DNA of 64,000 bases, taken from assembly GCA_036873135.1 (NCBI GenBank), contig JAPTYO010000010.1, forward strand, positions 10,640,634 through 10,704,633. Direction: 5' to 3'. The DNA is from Clarkia xantiana subsp. parviflora (lineage: Eukaryota > Streptophyta > Magnoliopsida > Myrtales > Onagraceae). A program made the translations under genes and the position numbers. Positions 23,405 through 35,240 of the stretch are shown one piece after another (positions within the stretch are counted from its first letter, which is position 1; each line of letters opens with the position of its first letter). The notes beneath the pieces were generated by a model. The model was not told where the DNA came from. It ran no database searches and was given only the letters and a program-made list of their open reading frames with translations.

Positions 23405-24724
23405 TAGGGCTGGGCAAAAAAACCGGTTCGGGCGAACCAAACCGGAACCGAACCAATACGAACCGGTTCAGAGAACCGGTTCTTAAATGGTTCGGTTTTG
23501 ATAAGGAATATATGGAGCGGTTTTTGACTGGTTCAAAACAGGTTCCGAACCGGTTTTTCAGAACCACTTTTGTTACCTAAAGCCTAAATTGTTAGATAGT
23601 ATTAGTAATACACTCTTGCATCCTTTTTTTTTTGTAGAATAAAGAGCTATAGACAAGCCGAGTATCCGACAAGCTCGACTCGACTCAGTTTATTCGAGCT
23701 CGAACTCGACCGAGCCTTAATTTTTCAAGCTCGAGCTCGACTCGGTGCCATACTTGACATGTTCGAGTTCGGCTCGACTCGGCTCGATAAGGTTAAAAAA
23801 TTCAATTAAATTATAAATGGTGCACCTTAGCTGGAGGTCGAACTCGACTAGATTAGGCTTTTGGCTCGAGCTCGAACTCTTCATCGACTCATTATATACA
23901 TATATAATATTAACTACGTAAAGGTTGAAAAATTCGAACTCGACTCGAATAGGCAAAAAAAAAACTTGATTAGGCTCGCGAGCCTCTCGAGTCGAGTACA
24001 AGTGAACTCGAACTCGACTCGATATCAGAAAAAGATCGACTTGACTCGAGTGAGTCGAATTTGAATATTGACCAAGCCGATTTCGATAAGCTCACGAGTA
24101 GCTTGATTTGTTTACACCATAGGGTAGATCCTTCACTATTTGAGTTTGGTTCATACTGGATATATAGGTGGTCGTAGCAGGTTTGTTTACTTATATATAG
24201 TTATTATATATTATGTTAGCCCAGATCAGTTTTACAATCAATTGAGTTCAGTTTTGAACTCGAAACTTAACTCATAAATAGTTCTATATTTTAACTGAGA
24301 TGATAGATTAACTCGCTTAATATACAAATTTTCTACCAGAGATTTGCTGCACTTTTGAAGTTTGAGCTACGCCTCTTGACGTCGCTTAAATTCTCGATAT
24401 TTATATTTTAAATATTTTACTTTTTTATAATTTTAGATTGTTTCTAATTTAGACTTTGATACTCTCTCCTCTGAAGCGATCAATTGTGTTTATTGCTTAT
24501 GGATTATCAACTTGGGTGTGTATTTTGAATTTTAATAAAAAAAAATGAAAAAAAGGTTCAAAACCGGTTCTAACCGGTTCAGAACCGGTTTTGCTATGGT
24601 TCGGTTCTAGGACCTAAAATGTGGTTCGGTTCTTACGTGATACAGAAAACCAACTGAACCTAAAATCCGGTTCCGGTTCGGTTCTGAACCGGTTCGGCCC
24701 AGAACCGAACCATGCCCAGCCCTA
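23405..24724. mobile_element. hAT element, non-autonomous, 1320 bp
   Basis: Terminal inverted repeats TAGGGCTGGGCA / TGCCCAGCCCTA with an exact 8-bp target duplication CTCTTAAC (23397-23404 and 24725-24732). Subterminal regions are full of AACCGGTTC and CGGTTCGG motifs on both sides. No transposase motif was found. A GAGCTCGA-rich block inside (about 23645-24115), ending TTTGTTTACACCATAG, has a different motif vocabulary and is probably a second element nested in this one. Confidence 0.93.
23645..24120. mobile_element. Probable nested DNA transposon, CTCGACTCGA-rich
   Basis: Dense CTCGA/TCGAG motifs change orientation from one side to the other. The right end GATTTGTTTACACCATAG, inverted, resembles the left CTATAGACAAGCCGAG. 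No target duplication could be confirmed. Open frames here (23717-24001 minus, 23861-24064 plus) are by-products of the repeated motif. Confidence 0.4.
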
Positions 24725-24732
24725 CTCTTAAC

Positions 24733-25525
24733 CATAAGATTAATGGTATCGATGGTAACTAAACTATAATTATTCATTAAAAAAAACTCTTTTTTAAAAA
24801 AAAAATCTCATACAAAAATACATTAAAAAACTAGCAAGTCGCGAATGCATTCATGTAAATTACAGATAGTAGTTCGTTGGTATTTAACTCTATTGTTAAA
24901 CTAATTACGTAAGTACTTATGTATATGGTCTCTTGCATTAAATGAAGGGAAGTGGTTAAATAAACTAGAAGTTATAAATAAAAGTTCAAGGCTTTTAAGC
25001 TTTTAGCTTTGAATTTAGAAAATTAACCCGTTATTAATTAAAAATGCTCTTTTAAATCGAATGGTTCAGAAACTAGAGTTTATATATGCCTAGCCAAAAA
25101 AACATAAAAATCCAGCAATCGCTTCAAGAAACATAGTAAGATGATGATGGAGCGTTTATTAATTCGGATATATATATGTATCTCAATTATCAACTTACTG
25201 TTATGTATTAAAGTGTGCCCAAATGCACCTACTAGTTAATTAATGAATGTAATAGTGACGTAGCGGACATGATAGATGGAAAGCATGAATACATATAAAT
25301 TTAATAAAATAACTTAAAAAAAAGTAAATATTAAATTACAAATTTTAATTTTTAAAATATAATTTTATTTATTAAAAAAAATGGTCAGGGACTCAAACCC
25401 TTCACTTGAATGGACCAAGTTCGAGTCAAGTTGTGGATCCATGCTAAATTAGATCGTTTAATCTTGGCGATCTAATATAAATGGATCATGAATCCAGGTC
25501 AGGATTCAACCCTCTTCTGACCGAA
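24733..25525. other. AT-rich intergenic sequence
   Basis: The first bases complete the split SINE copy. Beyond that I see no gene, RNA or defined repeat. Confidence 0.45.
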
Positions 25526-25532
25526 TCAATTT

Positions 25533-25697
25533 GGAGAAATTATTTTATAAGCCGGTGCCAACAAGTGGCTCCTCATTGATATCCATATGTGACACGTGTC
25601 AAAAAAACTGACACGTTCATATATGTCAACTAGTAATTGGCCGAAGGAGTAACAATAGGGAGCCACCTGTTGGATCCGTGCTACGTAATAATTTCTC
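25533..25697. repeat. Fold-back MITE-like inverted repeat
   Basis: The left arm (GAGAAATTATTTTATAAGCC then CCAACAAGTGGCTCC) and the inverted right arm (GAGAAATTATTACGTAGCAC then CCAACAGGTGGCTCC) are about 40 bp each. The centre carries GACACGTGTC, a perfect palindromic G-box. Termini beyond the arms and a target duplication were not found. Confidence 0.7.
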
Positions 25698-25819
25698 AAC
25701 AATTCGACCCCAAGTGTCATACCTTAGTCTCGAGGTGTATGGTTAAACCAACTGAATCGTATCCGGTCCGACCGAAATTGAACGGACCGGAATTGGTTAA
25801 CTGCCAACCCATAGGCCCC

Positions 25820-26204
25820 TAGTCAAATAATACTATAGGGAGAATTTTGTATTCATTGGATGTAAATAAAAAATAGCTACGAGATATATATTGGTGAAAA
25901 TGTATAACCTACCACAGGTTCCTTACATTCCACGTTTCTCTCTCTCTCTCTCTCTACAAGATAGAACAGAGCAGTATTTAGGTCTCTCTCAGCTCCTCAA
26001 ATGCACTTTTCCTCTCCAAATCCTTGCAATCCCGCATCAGTTTCCATGGCTTCTTCTCATTCACATCATTAATCAAACCATTTTCATCTCCTCTGTTCAT
26101 TTTCTTGTCTGAAAATCCTTGCAGCTTCTGAAAGATCAGATTTTTTTTTCTTCTTTTTTTTGTGTGATTTCGATTTGCTAGGGTTTAAGGTTTTGTTTGC
26201 AGAG
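25820..26204 (+). promoter_or_regulatory. Upstream region / 5' UTR of the NAC gene
   Basis: Contains a CT-dinucleotide tract (about 25937-25956), common in plant core promoters and leaders, and a pyrimidine-rich leader running up to the start codon at 26205. No clear TATA box at a secure distance. Confidence 0.4.
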
Positions 26205-27811
26205 ATGGAACAGAGTGGTTCTGCTGCGATGGCTAAGGAAGAAGAAGAGATCGAGTTGCCACCTGGCTTCAGATTCCACCCAACTGACGAAGAACTCATC
26301 ACCCATTACTTACACAACAAAGTAACGGATTCAAGCTTCACCGCCAAAGCTATCGGCGATGTCGATCTGAACAAGTCCGAGCCATGGGAGCTACCCTGTA
26401 AGTTTTTGTCTCTGTTTTTCACTGTTTCATCGTCCATGGAGTTTTTATCGTTTTAAAGTTTGGATTTTTATCGTTTTTCAAGGGAAGGCGAAAATGGGGG
26501 AGAAAGAGTGGTACTTCTTCTGCGTGAGAGATCGGAAGTACCCCACCGGACTGAGAACCAACCGAGCCACCGAAGCAGGGTACTGGAAGGCCACCGGAAA
26601 AGATAAAGAGATCTACAGAGGGAAATCTCTGGTAGGGATGAAGAAGACTCTGGTTTTTTACCGTGGGAGAGCACCCAAAGGTGAAAAGACCAATTGGGTC
26701 ATGCATGAGTATCGGTTGGATGGTAAATTATCTCACCACAACCTCCCAAAAACTGCAAAGGTAAAGATTTGATCTTGTTTTCGTTCTAAGTTTGATGTTT
26801 GATCCGTCTGCTTAACTTGTTTGCAGATTTTTCGTGACACCCCTCCCAAAAAAAAAAATCATGATCACTGCTTAACCATTTCCTTGTCCCCTCTCTTTCT
26901 TTATCTTGTATGATCCAATTTCTTCACTTGTTCAGAAAATAAAAATAAAAATCGATCTTGAAGAAATAATTGATGAAGTCGTTCTTGTTCTGTTTTCTTG
27001 TTCTTGGATGTTTCATTTCATCCTCTGTTTTTCTTGACCATGTTCTTGTTTTATCGATTTTGGCCACACCCTCTTTATTAATCTTGCATGATCCAATTTC
27101 TTCACTCATTTAGAAAAAGAAAAATCGTTCTTGAAGAGATAATTTACGAAGTCGTTCTTGCTCTGTTTTCTTATTCTTAGATGTTTCGTCCTCTGTTTTT
27201 CTGACCAGGTTCTTGTTTTCATTAATCTTCATCAAGAATATGATTTTTTTTTTTATTTTTTTTTAATTTTTTTGATTTTTTTTAAATCTCGTGTTCCGCT
27301 TGTGCAGAATGAATGGGTGATAAGCAGGATTTTCGAGAAGAGTTCCGGCGGAAAGAAGACACATATCTCGGGTCTTGTCGGAATCCGACCGTTCGAAAAC
27401 GATGTCGGTTCCGCCTTACCGCCATTAACGGACTCTTCGTCTTCACCTCAAGCTGCGAAGATACTGCCTTACGTGCCCTGCTTCTCCAACCGACCGACCG
27501 CCATGGACGGATTTCCGTTATCTTCCGACCAGACCGCCGCCGCCAATAGTAACCTCATTTCAAGAATGTCTCTTCTGGGCTCAACTTACGGACATCAAAT
27601 GACGGCGCCGCCTCAGAGCCACCTTCTGTATCCGAACGCCGCCGTTTCGGTCCAGGACCACTCTGCTTTAACGGCGCTGCTGGATAATAAGAACATCATT
27701 AACCCAGAAAATTCTCCGGTTCTGTCGGGTTTCGAATTGGGAAGAAGGGCCTATGCTGCTGCATCTACCTCGGCGGCTGCTGCAGATTTGGATTTTATTT
27801 GGAATTATTGA
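26205..27811 (+). CDS. NAC100: NAC-domain transcription factor, miR164-regulated clade
   Basis: Three exons: 26205-26397, 26483-26760 and 27308-27811, 324 residues. Intron 1 splits the Trp codon of EPWELPW, the usual position in this family. All NAC subdomains are present: [19 protein letters not shown] (A), [16 protein letters not shown] (B), [15 protein letters not shown] and [12 protein letters not shown] (C), [16 protein letters not shown] and [10 protein letters not shown] (D), [17 protein letters not shown] (E). The C-terminal half is the variable activation region, with PPLTDSSSS, the miR164-encoded YVPCFSN and a final FIWNY. These point to the ANAC079/080/100 branch near ORE1 and CUC genes, which act in senescence, organ boundary and root development. 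The exact orthologue is not settled. It should act as a nuclear DNA-binding dimer on CGT[G/A]-type sites. The in-frame ATG at 26160 upstream adds no family residues, so 26205 was chosen. Confidence 0.93.
26866..27190. repeat. Duplicated segment inside NAC intron 2
   Basis: ATCCAATTTCTTCACT occurs at about 26913 and 27091. GAAGTCGTTCTTG...CTGTTTTCTT...TTCTTGGATG / TTCTTAGATG follows both. The offset is about 178 bp. It lies wholly in the intron, so the protein is unaffected. Confidence 0.8.
27468..27488 (+). promoter_or_regulatory. miR164 target site in NAC exon 3
   Basis: The 21-nt site ends in ACGTGCCCTGCTTCTCCA, fully complementary to positions 1-18 of the conserved plant miR164. The first three target bases (CTT) give one G:U pair and two mismatches at the miRNA 3' end, which is tolerated. 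It encodes the conserved VPCFSN peptide, the standard location in CUC1/2, NAC1, ORE1 and ANAC100. Cleavage would be expected between bases paired to miRNA positions 10 and 11. Confidence 0.93.
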
Positions 27812-28286
27812 GTTTTTTAATGGTGTGAAATTAAGTACTGTGGTTAGGAAATTAGATGAAGATGATGATATTATTATGAAAGGTGTGGGTCTTGTGTATA
27901 GATATATTTTATAGATTAAGAAGAGTGATTGAGGATAGTGATACATTATTAAATATAAAACCAAAAATATTATTATGTAATTTATATTAAAATACATAGA
28001 ATTTTGATTATATGTCGACTGATTAAGAGTTATGATCCCACTTAATGACGTTGGGATGGATGCTTATATTTATCCATTTAATTAATAGGTTATTAACAAA
28101 ATTGCTATTAGATTTATTAAAAAAAAATTATTAATTGCATACTAAATTGTTACAACGTTAAATTATTATGCAAATATGAGAACGCCTGGTAATATGACGT
28201 GTATACATAGTGGATTTTAGTAAGTTATTAAAACGATTGCAGTGAAATCGCTTGCAATTGAATGTAGCTCTTTGCAATTTTTTTAA
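27812..28286. other. NAC 3' UTR and AT-rich spacer
   Basis: The first 200-250 bp probably include the 3' UTR and poly(A) region. The rest is unremarkable. Confidence 0.4.
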
Positions 28287-28823
28287 GGGGTCATAACTAA
28301 AAAACTGTCCAAGGTTTACCCTATATTAAAATTAGGTGTCTGAAGTTTTAAATGTTAAACTGTAGTGTCCAATGTTTCATTTTTGTTAAAATGTGGTGTC
28401 TCGGTGTGATTACTTTAAAGAAGTCAATTCCGACGAAACCGTTTGTCAAATTCGAACTCCCATACACGCTTCCTTCTCGTCATCTTGCCGCGACCATCAC
28501 CTAAGAAGTTGGCCACATCCGCGCAAGTAAATCTCCCTCTGTTGTCCTTGGAAAATGGCTACATACCACTCTTCTAGAATTTTTTTTAATGTTCAAATTT
28601 TGTGTGAAGTTTGACGATTTTGTGAAAAGTAAAGAGTGATAGATTATGAGTGGGTGGGTGGGTTCATGAAAATGATTGAATGGAGATGAAAAGAAATACA
28701 AAGACACCAAATTTCAACAAAAATGAAACTTGGGACAATCCATTTTAACATTTCAAACTTCAGACATCAGACACCTAATTTTAACATAGGGTAAATCTTA
28801 GACAGTTTTTTAGTTATTAACCC
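28287..28823. mobile_element. MITE with long terminal inverted repeats (GGTYATAACTAA type)
   Basis: The left end GGGGTCATAACTAAAAAACT and inverted right end GGGTTAATAACTAAAAAACT continue as inverted repeats for about 70 bp (ATTAGGTGTCTGAAG / CTTCAGACATCAGACACCTA). TTTTTTAA borders both sides, consistent with an 8-9 bp target duplication though low complexity. The minus frame 28501-28710 lies in its unique middle and is unrecognised. The terminal motif matches the element at 62272-62798. Confidence 0.75.
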
Positions 28824-30170
28824 ATTTTTTAATTTATCATTAAAGAATCTATTTCTATTTCAATACATGTCAAAAGATTTTAAGTGACCGATATATATCA
28901 TTTTTATTCCAAGTGATTTAGTTTGTAATTACAAGTTTAACCAATAATAAAAATTAAAATGTTTGGCTATCAAATTTTAACTCGATCAAAAGTTTAAGTT
29001 AAGATTTAGTTGTTAACAATTTAATTATTTAATTAATGTACTAATCTGGAAATTATGTAGAACTATTTGAAATATATATTTAATTAAAGTATGTGCCGAT
29101 CGATGCTTCATTTCAATGCAAACAAAAAGGGTGACATAAGAGTTTTAGTTGGTGGCTAACTGATCTTATTTTGTATTCTCTAACAAAATCATTTTAAAAT
29201 TTGTGACCAATAGTTTCACGGCTAGCATCTGTGGGGAAATAATTATATCGTTAATATTTTTATTTTTCCCCCACTAATATTATTATTTTTATTAGTTAGA
29301 GTAGGATATTGAGTAGGAAAAGACAAATCCGTCTCTTTCCTGTGAACAATTCTGTGAACCATCTCTGTAATTTGTAATACTATGATTAGTCAGTCTTAGT
29401 TTTATTTTTTAACTCAATTTTAAAGAGAGGATACAATATGATTGACTTTTAGGGAGAGGTCACATTTTTTTTAAATATATGTTTAACATTGAAGTTATAA
29501 CAGGATTCTAGTGAATGAGAAAAAAAAAAAAAAAACTTATATTATAGACTGAACCCACATGTCACAATTGTATTATGTAGTGCCAGTTCATCAATTGCCT
29601 ACAATTATCATATTCATTAACATGTATATTATTCGAATAGTCTGATTTTTATTTTTTAAATATAGTCCATATTAGTAGTAGTCGGTTCACCTATTTCTAA
29701 TGTTATAGATATGTATATACAAATACAAAACATTAAAAGACGATTAACAATCAATTTATCGTAATATACTTATAGAATCTAAAAAAAATGTATCTATATA
29801 CATCCACAAAATAGAAGAATAATACGAACATAATAACATGAAATTTCTATACCGTGCAGTTCTTAGAAATATTGAATTACCTCAAACCAAACACACCCTT
29901 TAGATTTTGGCAAAAAAAAAAAAAACTCTTAGAAGGGTTCATTGATCCAAATGAACTTAGTCCACGGTTTTAATTAGTTCATTCATAAATCATAATGAGA
30001 ATGTAATTATATGTATGATGATGATCAATGGGTCATATTATGTCACGTCATCAATTTTATTTAATTTTGTGAGGATGTTAGAATGATGATTCAATCCCAA
30101 GATTAAATTCGACTATAACGAGGGGCCGAATTCATATTTCCCGTTTTAAATATAAATCTGTAACCGACCA
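28824..30170. other. AT-rich intergenic sequence
   Basis: No gene, RNA or bounded repeat recognised. It includes several A/T runs. Confidence 0.4.
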
Positions 30171-30179
30171 GGCGGATGG

Positions 30180-30330
30180 TTAGGATGTTTATTTGACTAT
30201 ATTTAAACACGACATAATGCACCGATATGAAAATCATTTTTCATGTCGTGTTTATGTTTAGCAATTTTAACACGATACACCACACAATGATATGAATATA
30301 TCATGTCATTTTATGTCGTGTCATGTTGCA
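30180..30330. repeat. Decayed hAT-like fragment
   Basis: AACACGACATAATG, TCATGTCGTGTTTATG, AACACGATACACC and TTATGTCGTGTCATG are the alternating CACGA/TCGTG motifs seen under the termini of the elements at 12238 and 13293. No termini or target duplication remain visible. Confidence 0.45.
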
Positions 30331-33030
30331 GTTGTTAATAAGTTTTTGACATTATTATATATCTCAAAATATTATAAATTCAAAATTATGAATAATTTAA
30401 GGTTATATAATAAAATGTTAATTATCAAATTATTCTATTTGTGTAAACTATTTTTCTTATAGTGGATATTAATTTAAATGAGTCATGTAATATTCACAAT
30501 AAAATAATATTATTTTTCAATTGTCGTACTTTACGTTGTGCATTGTAATATATTTTTTTTCTTGTTAATAAGGTATATACGTCAGATCTCATTATTGTAT
30601 GTATATCGGTTCGGTGAATCACAAGCCTCGTGCTAATCAAGATACGTAAATACCGCCAGGTGAACCGGCCAATTTCAACCAATTGGACCGGAATATGCAC
30701 GAATATAGGGAATAAAAGACAGACTGTCTGCCTCTCTTTCCGAATGTTTAAAAAACATATCTAAAAATTAAATTAGATTTTACTCAACCTTAAATATTGA
30801 ACTAGTCAAACTGAATAAATTCTTAAATTCACAAATAAATTGTTCAAATAATACACGTTAAAAAAAATAAAAAGTAAATAATTTATTTCATTAAAATCAC
30901 TAAAAGGAAAATCGTGATCATATATATATATATATTAAATGAAATATGACTTTTATGAAATGATTAAATTTTTTTTTAGAGTTTCAAATATATTTAACTC
31001 AGGTTTTTTATAATAATTATTATTCTAAAATTTTATTTAAAATTACTTTAGAATTATGGTAAAACTTTATGATATTTTTAATAAAATTTTAAAATATTTT
31101 AATGTCCATAATTAATGGAAAAAAAATAATGAGCTAGCAAAATACGTCTCATCTTATCTCATGGCTTCGTTCAATTCACATACACCGTTCGGGGGCAATA
31201 CGGCATTCCGTTTAGAAGCTGTATTGCATGATGATGCTATAAGCAAGAACTTTGTGATGCATTCCTTTTTTTTATAAAATAATTTACCTTTAATTATCTA
31301 CTTATAATTCTTGTTACAAACTATATATATATATATAGGAAAATATTTTTAATTTCCATCACATGATTTCTCCCATTTCAAACACATGAAGAATAAAGCA
31401 CGTATCAATCCCTCGATAGTTTGAACAAGTCCCCACGACATGATTCCTAACAAAATAATCGTGTGATATCACATTTATATATGTCAAATTTGGGTTTCAA
31501 CTTGAATCCGAATTACAACTTTTAAGATGAACTTGAAAATTTACAAGTCAAAATCGAATGTTTATTGATTATGATAATAGTCAGTAGACAAAATTCGGAA
31601 GTTTTTTTTTTTTTTTCAAAACGTCCCAAATGACAACAGTAGATCCGTGCGAAAATAATAACCGGAATGTGTTCATTCTTGTTAGAAGATTTTATACGAG
31701 TTTATTCTTGTTATTATTTATATGGTATGGGTTTTTTGGATTTTTTTTTTTCTGAACTAGTTTGAAAAAAAAAGGTGTCACAATCCGACTTAGTTGTTAT
31801 GTGGAGGGACGGAATTAGCGTGGATTCGGGGTAATGGTCCTCTTTAACTTTTTTTAATTTTTTTATTCTAATAAAAAATAAAAACAGTAATGATTTGTTC
31901 TTTAAAAATTTACACTAAATTCGCTAATTTTTATTATTATTAATTATTTACATATAGTTCATTTTTTTTCTTAAATCAAATTTCGGTATTCGTCCATGAA
32001 GTTATGTGGATCCGGTTTGGTCTGATAATATGTCTGCGAGTGCAATATTTATTACTACACGGCCAAACTCATCTTTGCTACTGTTGTATCTGCCAACTTA
32101 CTATTGGTTGTTTATTATTAGTTTTATTATTATATATCCGATATACAAGATAAAAATGGCATCAAGTCCATTAAAATCACCCACATACCAGTTTTAGTTA
32201 CCGATTTGATTTTATTTTTAAAGTTTACCGTTAGTAAGGTTGGTTGTTTAAACCGGTCCGTCCGGACCAGTTATAAACGTACTAGTTTTGTAAAAAGTAA
32301 ATCGGTTCAAAAAACAGTAAGTATACTTCTTCAGATTCGATTTTAAATTGGATCATAACTTATATTTTATTTTTTAAAAATTTAATACAAACATCCAATA
32401 AAAAACATTCATTCTAAACCGGTTCGGAACCTAGATAAGTTTTTTTTTTCTTTTCAAAACCTAAAACCGGTTCTATAAACCAATTCTTTTGAAATGAACC
32501 ATAAGATATTTTAAATATGGTCCATTGGTGGACCAGAATTGAATAAAACAGTTGTAGATCGTAACTGGTTCGAGCCTGGCTTATTCAATGTCCATCCCAA
32601 ACCGTTAGTATGAAAGAAGGGGAAAACTATAGAATATAATGTAGTGATTTAGTACTTCATCTTTTAATAATAAGAGATTTTGAGTTTGAGTTTTTTGAAA
32701 TATTAAAAATTAATACTTTATTATAGACTAATTCAGTGCAAGTAAATATTATTACAAATGTAAAGCAAACATGCTACGAATGATATTTTTAATTGCATTA
32801 GAACACCTAGGAAAAATATAAAATCTGTAAGGTAAATTCGAAACCGTATAATATATTGTAGTAGTTCAATACGTCAACTACTAATCAAGATATTAGAAGT
32901 TTAATCCCTATTGAGATTATGTGAATTAAAAAATATTAATTTACATGTATTTATGTTTATAGACTGAGTCACTAATAAATTAATTTGCACGTGAAATAAG
33001 CTTATAACATAATATATATTATAAGCGATG
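30331..33030. other. AT-rich intergenic sequence with transposon traces
   Basis: 32230-32600 has scattered AACCGG and GGTTCG motifs (AAACCGGTCCGTCCGGACC, CTAAACCGGTTCGG) like the CCGGTT-type hAT subterminal repeats, without defined ends. A (TA)n tract lies at 31322-31338. No gene is supported; open frames at 30494-30700 and 32006-32197 are unrecognised. Confidence 0.4.
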
Positions 33031-33169
33031 CTTTAACACAAAAAAAAAAGGATTAAGTTTGTTTGTTTTTTTATATCTGGGTTGGGTTTAGACTTTAGAA
33101 TTAGGAATTGTGGGATCGGCGGGCTCATAAAGGGTGAGATCATATATGAGAGAGTACTTTTGTCATCTA

Positions 33170-33337
33170 TCAATATATTTCTAACGGTCTGACGCGTCGG
33201 GTGGTGGGGTCCACTTTGATTCCCCGCTTGACCCAGAGACACGCGGTTCAGGTGCTGCTCGCGTCACCTAAGACAACGAACACGACTTCTCATCAAATAA
33301 TATCCTTACACGTGTTGAATTTGGCGCTCTCTGGAAA
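33170..33337. promoter_or_regulatory. GC-rich promoter-like islet, gene not found
   Basis: An unusually GC-rich stretch for this area with GACGCGTCGGG, ACACGCGG, the G-box-like ACACGTG and TTTGGCGC (33320-33327), an exact match to the plant E2F consensus TTTSSCGC. It resembles a promoter, but the MULE at 33348 has landed directly in it and no coding sequence follows within several kb. Whether it is functional is unknown. Confidence 0.25.
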
Positions 33338-33347
33338 CTGTTTTGGC

Positions 33348-34291
33348 GAGTGAATTCCCATAATAGGTTGTTTGGCCAAACTTATTCCCAAACTAGGCTT
33401 CTTTCAAAACTAATTCCCAAAATAGGTTTTTCTATTTTTTTTAATTAGATATATTTTTTACTTTACATCTCAAAGTTTATATTTTGTTACAATTGACCCT
33501 AAACCGAAATAATACAAGAAATATGTTAGAAAAATTGAAAATATAAGGTAGTTATATGTAAAAGTTAAAAACTAAAAAATAATAAATTATTAATTGTGAA
33601 AAAAACTGTGAAAATAAATTATTCTAAAGGATATAAATTATAAAAAAAAAAGTTGTGATATAAAATGTAAAGAAACTAAATACTCGTGATTTTTTTAAGT
33701 ATGAAAATATAAAAATGAAAGTGTACATTAACCCTAAGTAAAACATGTTAAATTTATAAAATTAGTGACTGAAAAAAAAAAAAAACTAATTTAAATTTGA
33801 AAAATCAATAGAATAAATTTAAGAATGAATTCAGTTTGTATATATATTTTTTTTCATACTCTTGATGAATAGTTTTTATACCATTATATGTTGTTTTTCT
33901 TGCCAATATAAAGTTGTTTAAAAACTTATTTATTTTTATATGTAAATTGTATCCTTTAATTTCATATATTTTTTAAAAATTAAAAGCTACAAAAAAAATG
34001 TATGTTTGGTTATTTTTTAATATGTATTTTTTATCATTTCATTAATTAATTATTTTTTTATTTCCATATTTATTTTTATGTTTTTCATATATTTAATTTT
34101 CTTAATTTTCAATTTTTTTCTTGTATTATATTTCGATTAAGGGTTCATTTGTAACACAATATAAACTTTAGGATGCAAAATAAATAATAATATTATTAAA
34201 AATGTGAAAAGACCTATTTTGGGAATTAGTTTCTGAACAAGCCTAGTTTGGGAATTAGTTTCGAAAAGTGACCTAGTTTGGTCATTCACTC
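33348..34291. mobile_element. Mutator-like (MULE) non-autonomous element, 944 bp
   Basis: A perfect 10-bp target duplication CTGTTTTGGC (33338-33347 and 34292-34301) flanks inverted ends starting GAGTGAAT. The repeats extend about 90 bp: ACTAATTCCCAAAATAGGT on the left pairs with ACCTATTTTGGGAATTAGT on the right, and CCCAAACTAGGCTT occurs in both arms. The 9-10 bp duplication and long inverted repeats are MULE hallmarks. The AT-rich middle has no transposase. Confidence 0.9.
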
Positions 34292-34301
34292 CTGTTTTGG
34301 C

Positions 34302-35083
34302 TTCTTAACAGCTTTCGTTTCTCTTGTCCGAAAGGGAGAACAATTAACTTTCTAACTCCGCCCAAAAAAAAATTATTAAAAAAAAAAACTCTGACAAAAT
34401 AAAAATAAAAATAGAACTTTCTATATGATTGAAAACAATAATTTAATAATTATTACAAACGCTTACTTTTTATTTAGTTTGGTTTCGAAATATTATTTAT
34501 GAAACTCATCAGTGAGTCACATTGCAGTGACCTGATTAAAATATCAGAACACGTTTGGTACACATATCATTAGAGGAGGCGAGTGGAACTTGACACAAAA
34601 GGCGGGCCTCTTGATTTGTACTTGCTGATGAAGCAACACTGACAAATTAGTACATACACTGGTTGTTTAAAATGAGCACTAACCTTACAAAGCGGGATGG
34701 ATCTAGACAGTAAAAATTAGAGCTGAAACATTACGTAGCGAGATATGTATGACCACTAATAATCCAAAAAAATTAATTCCCCAACTTTTAAAGGTTGGAG
34801 AAACACATCCTCTAACTTGTAAGGTAATGTGAATTGAAAATATAATCCCAACTTGATTATATGTTTAACCTTAATGTAGGTTAGACCAGCTACTAAACCT
34901 CAAGCTAGTTTCATTCCCATAATAGAGTTAGGATTTATAGAGAAGTCACTTTTTAAAAACTTTAACTTCTTCTCTCCAAATCTGAAATTGCGGAAAATAA
35001 TTTTGTATTAAAAAGCTTATTTCTGTTTTAAATCATTTTTATTATTTTTAGTTACGGATTTTATTGATGTGGCCTACCAAATC
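34302..35083 (+). mobile_element. Spacer with SINE-like copy C (about 34490-34660)
   Basis: GAAACTCATCAGTGAGTCAC followed by ATTGCAGTGACCTGATTAAA and ATTAGAGGAGGCGAGTGGAAC matches the SINE-like copies at 16356 and 23281. The tRNA-like 5' half is degenerate. The rest of the interval is unremarkable. Confidence 0.5.
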
Positions 35084-35240
35084 ACACATAATAGCTTACC
35101 AAATAGTAACATTTTTTTTAATGGCAAAAAAAAAAAAAAAATAGTAACATTTTTTAATGTAACTTTCATATATATATATATATATATACATAAGTTACAT
35201 TTTTTTTTTTTTTTACTATTTGGTAAGCTATATATAGGTT
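35084..35240. repeat. Fold-back (palindromic) element
   Basis: ATAGCTTACCAAATAGTAAC on the left is matched by the inverted TACTATTTGGTAAGCTAT on the right, about 150 bp across, with an (AT)n core near 35169-35190. A MITE-like hairpin with no coding. Confidence 0.7.
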
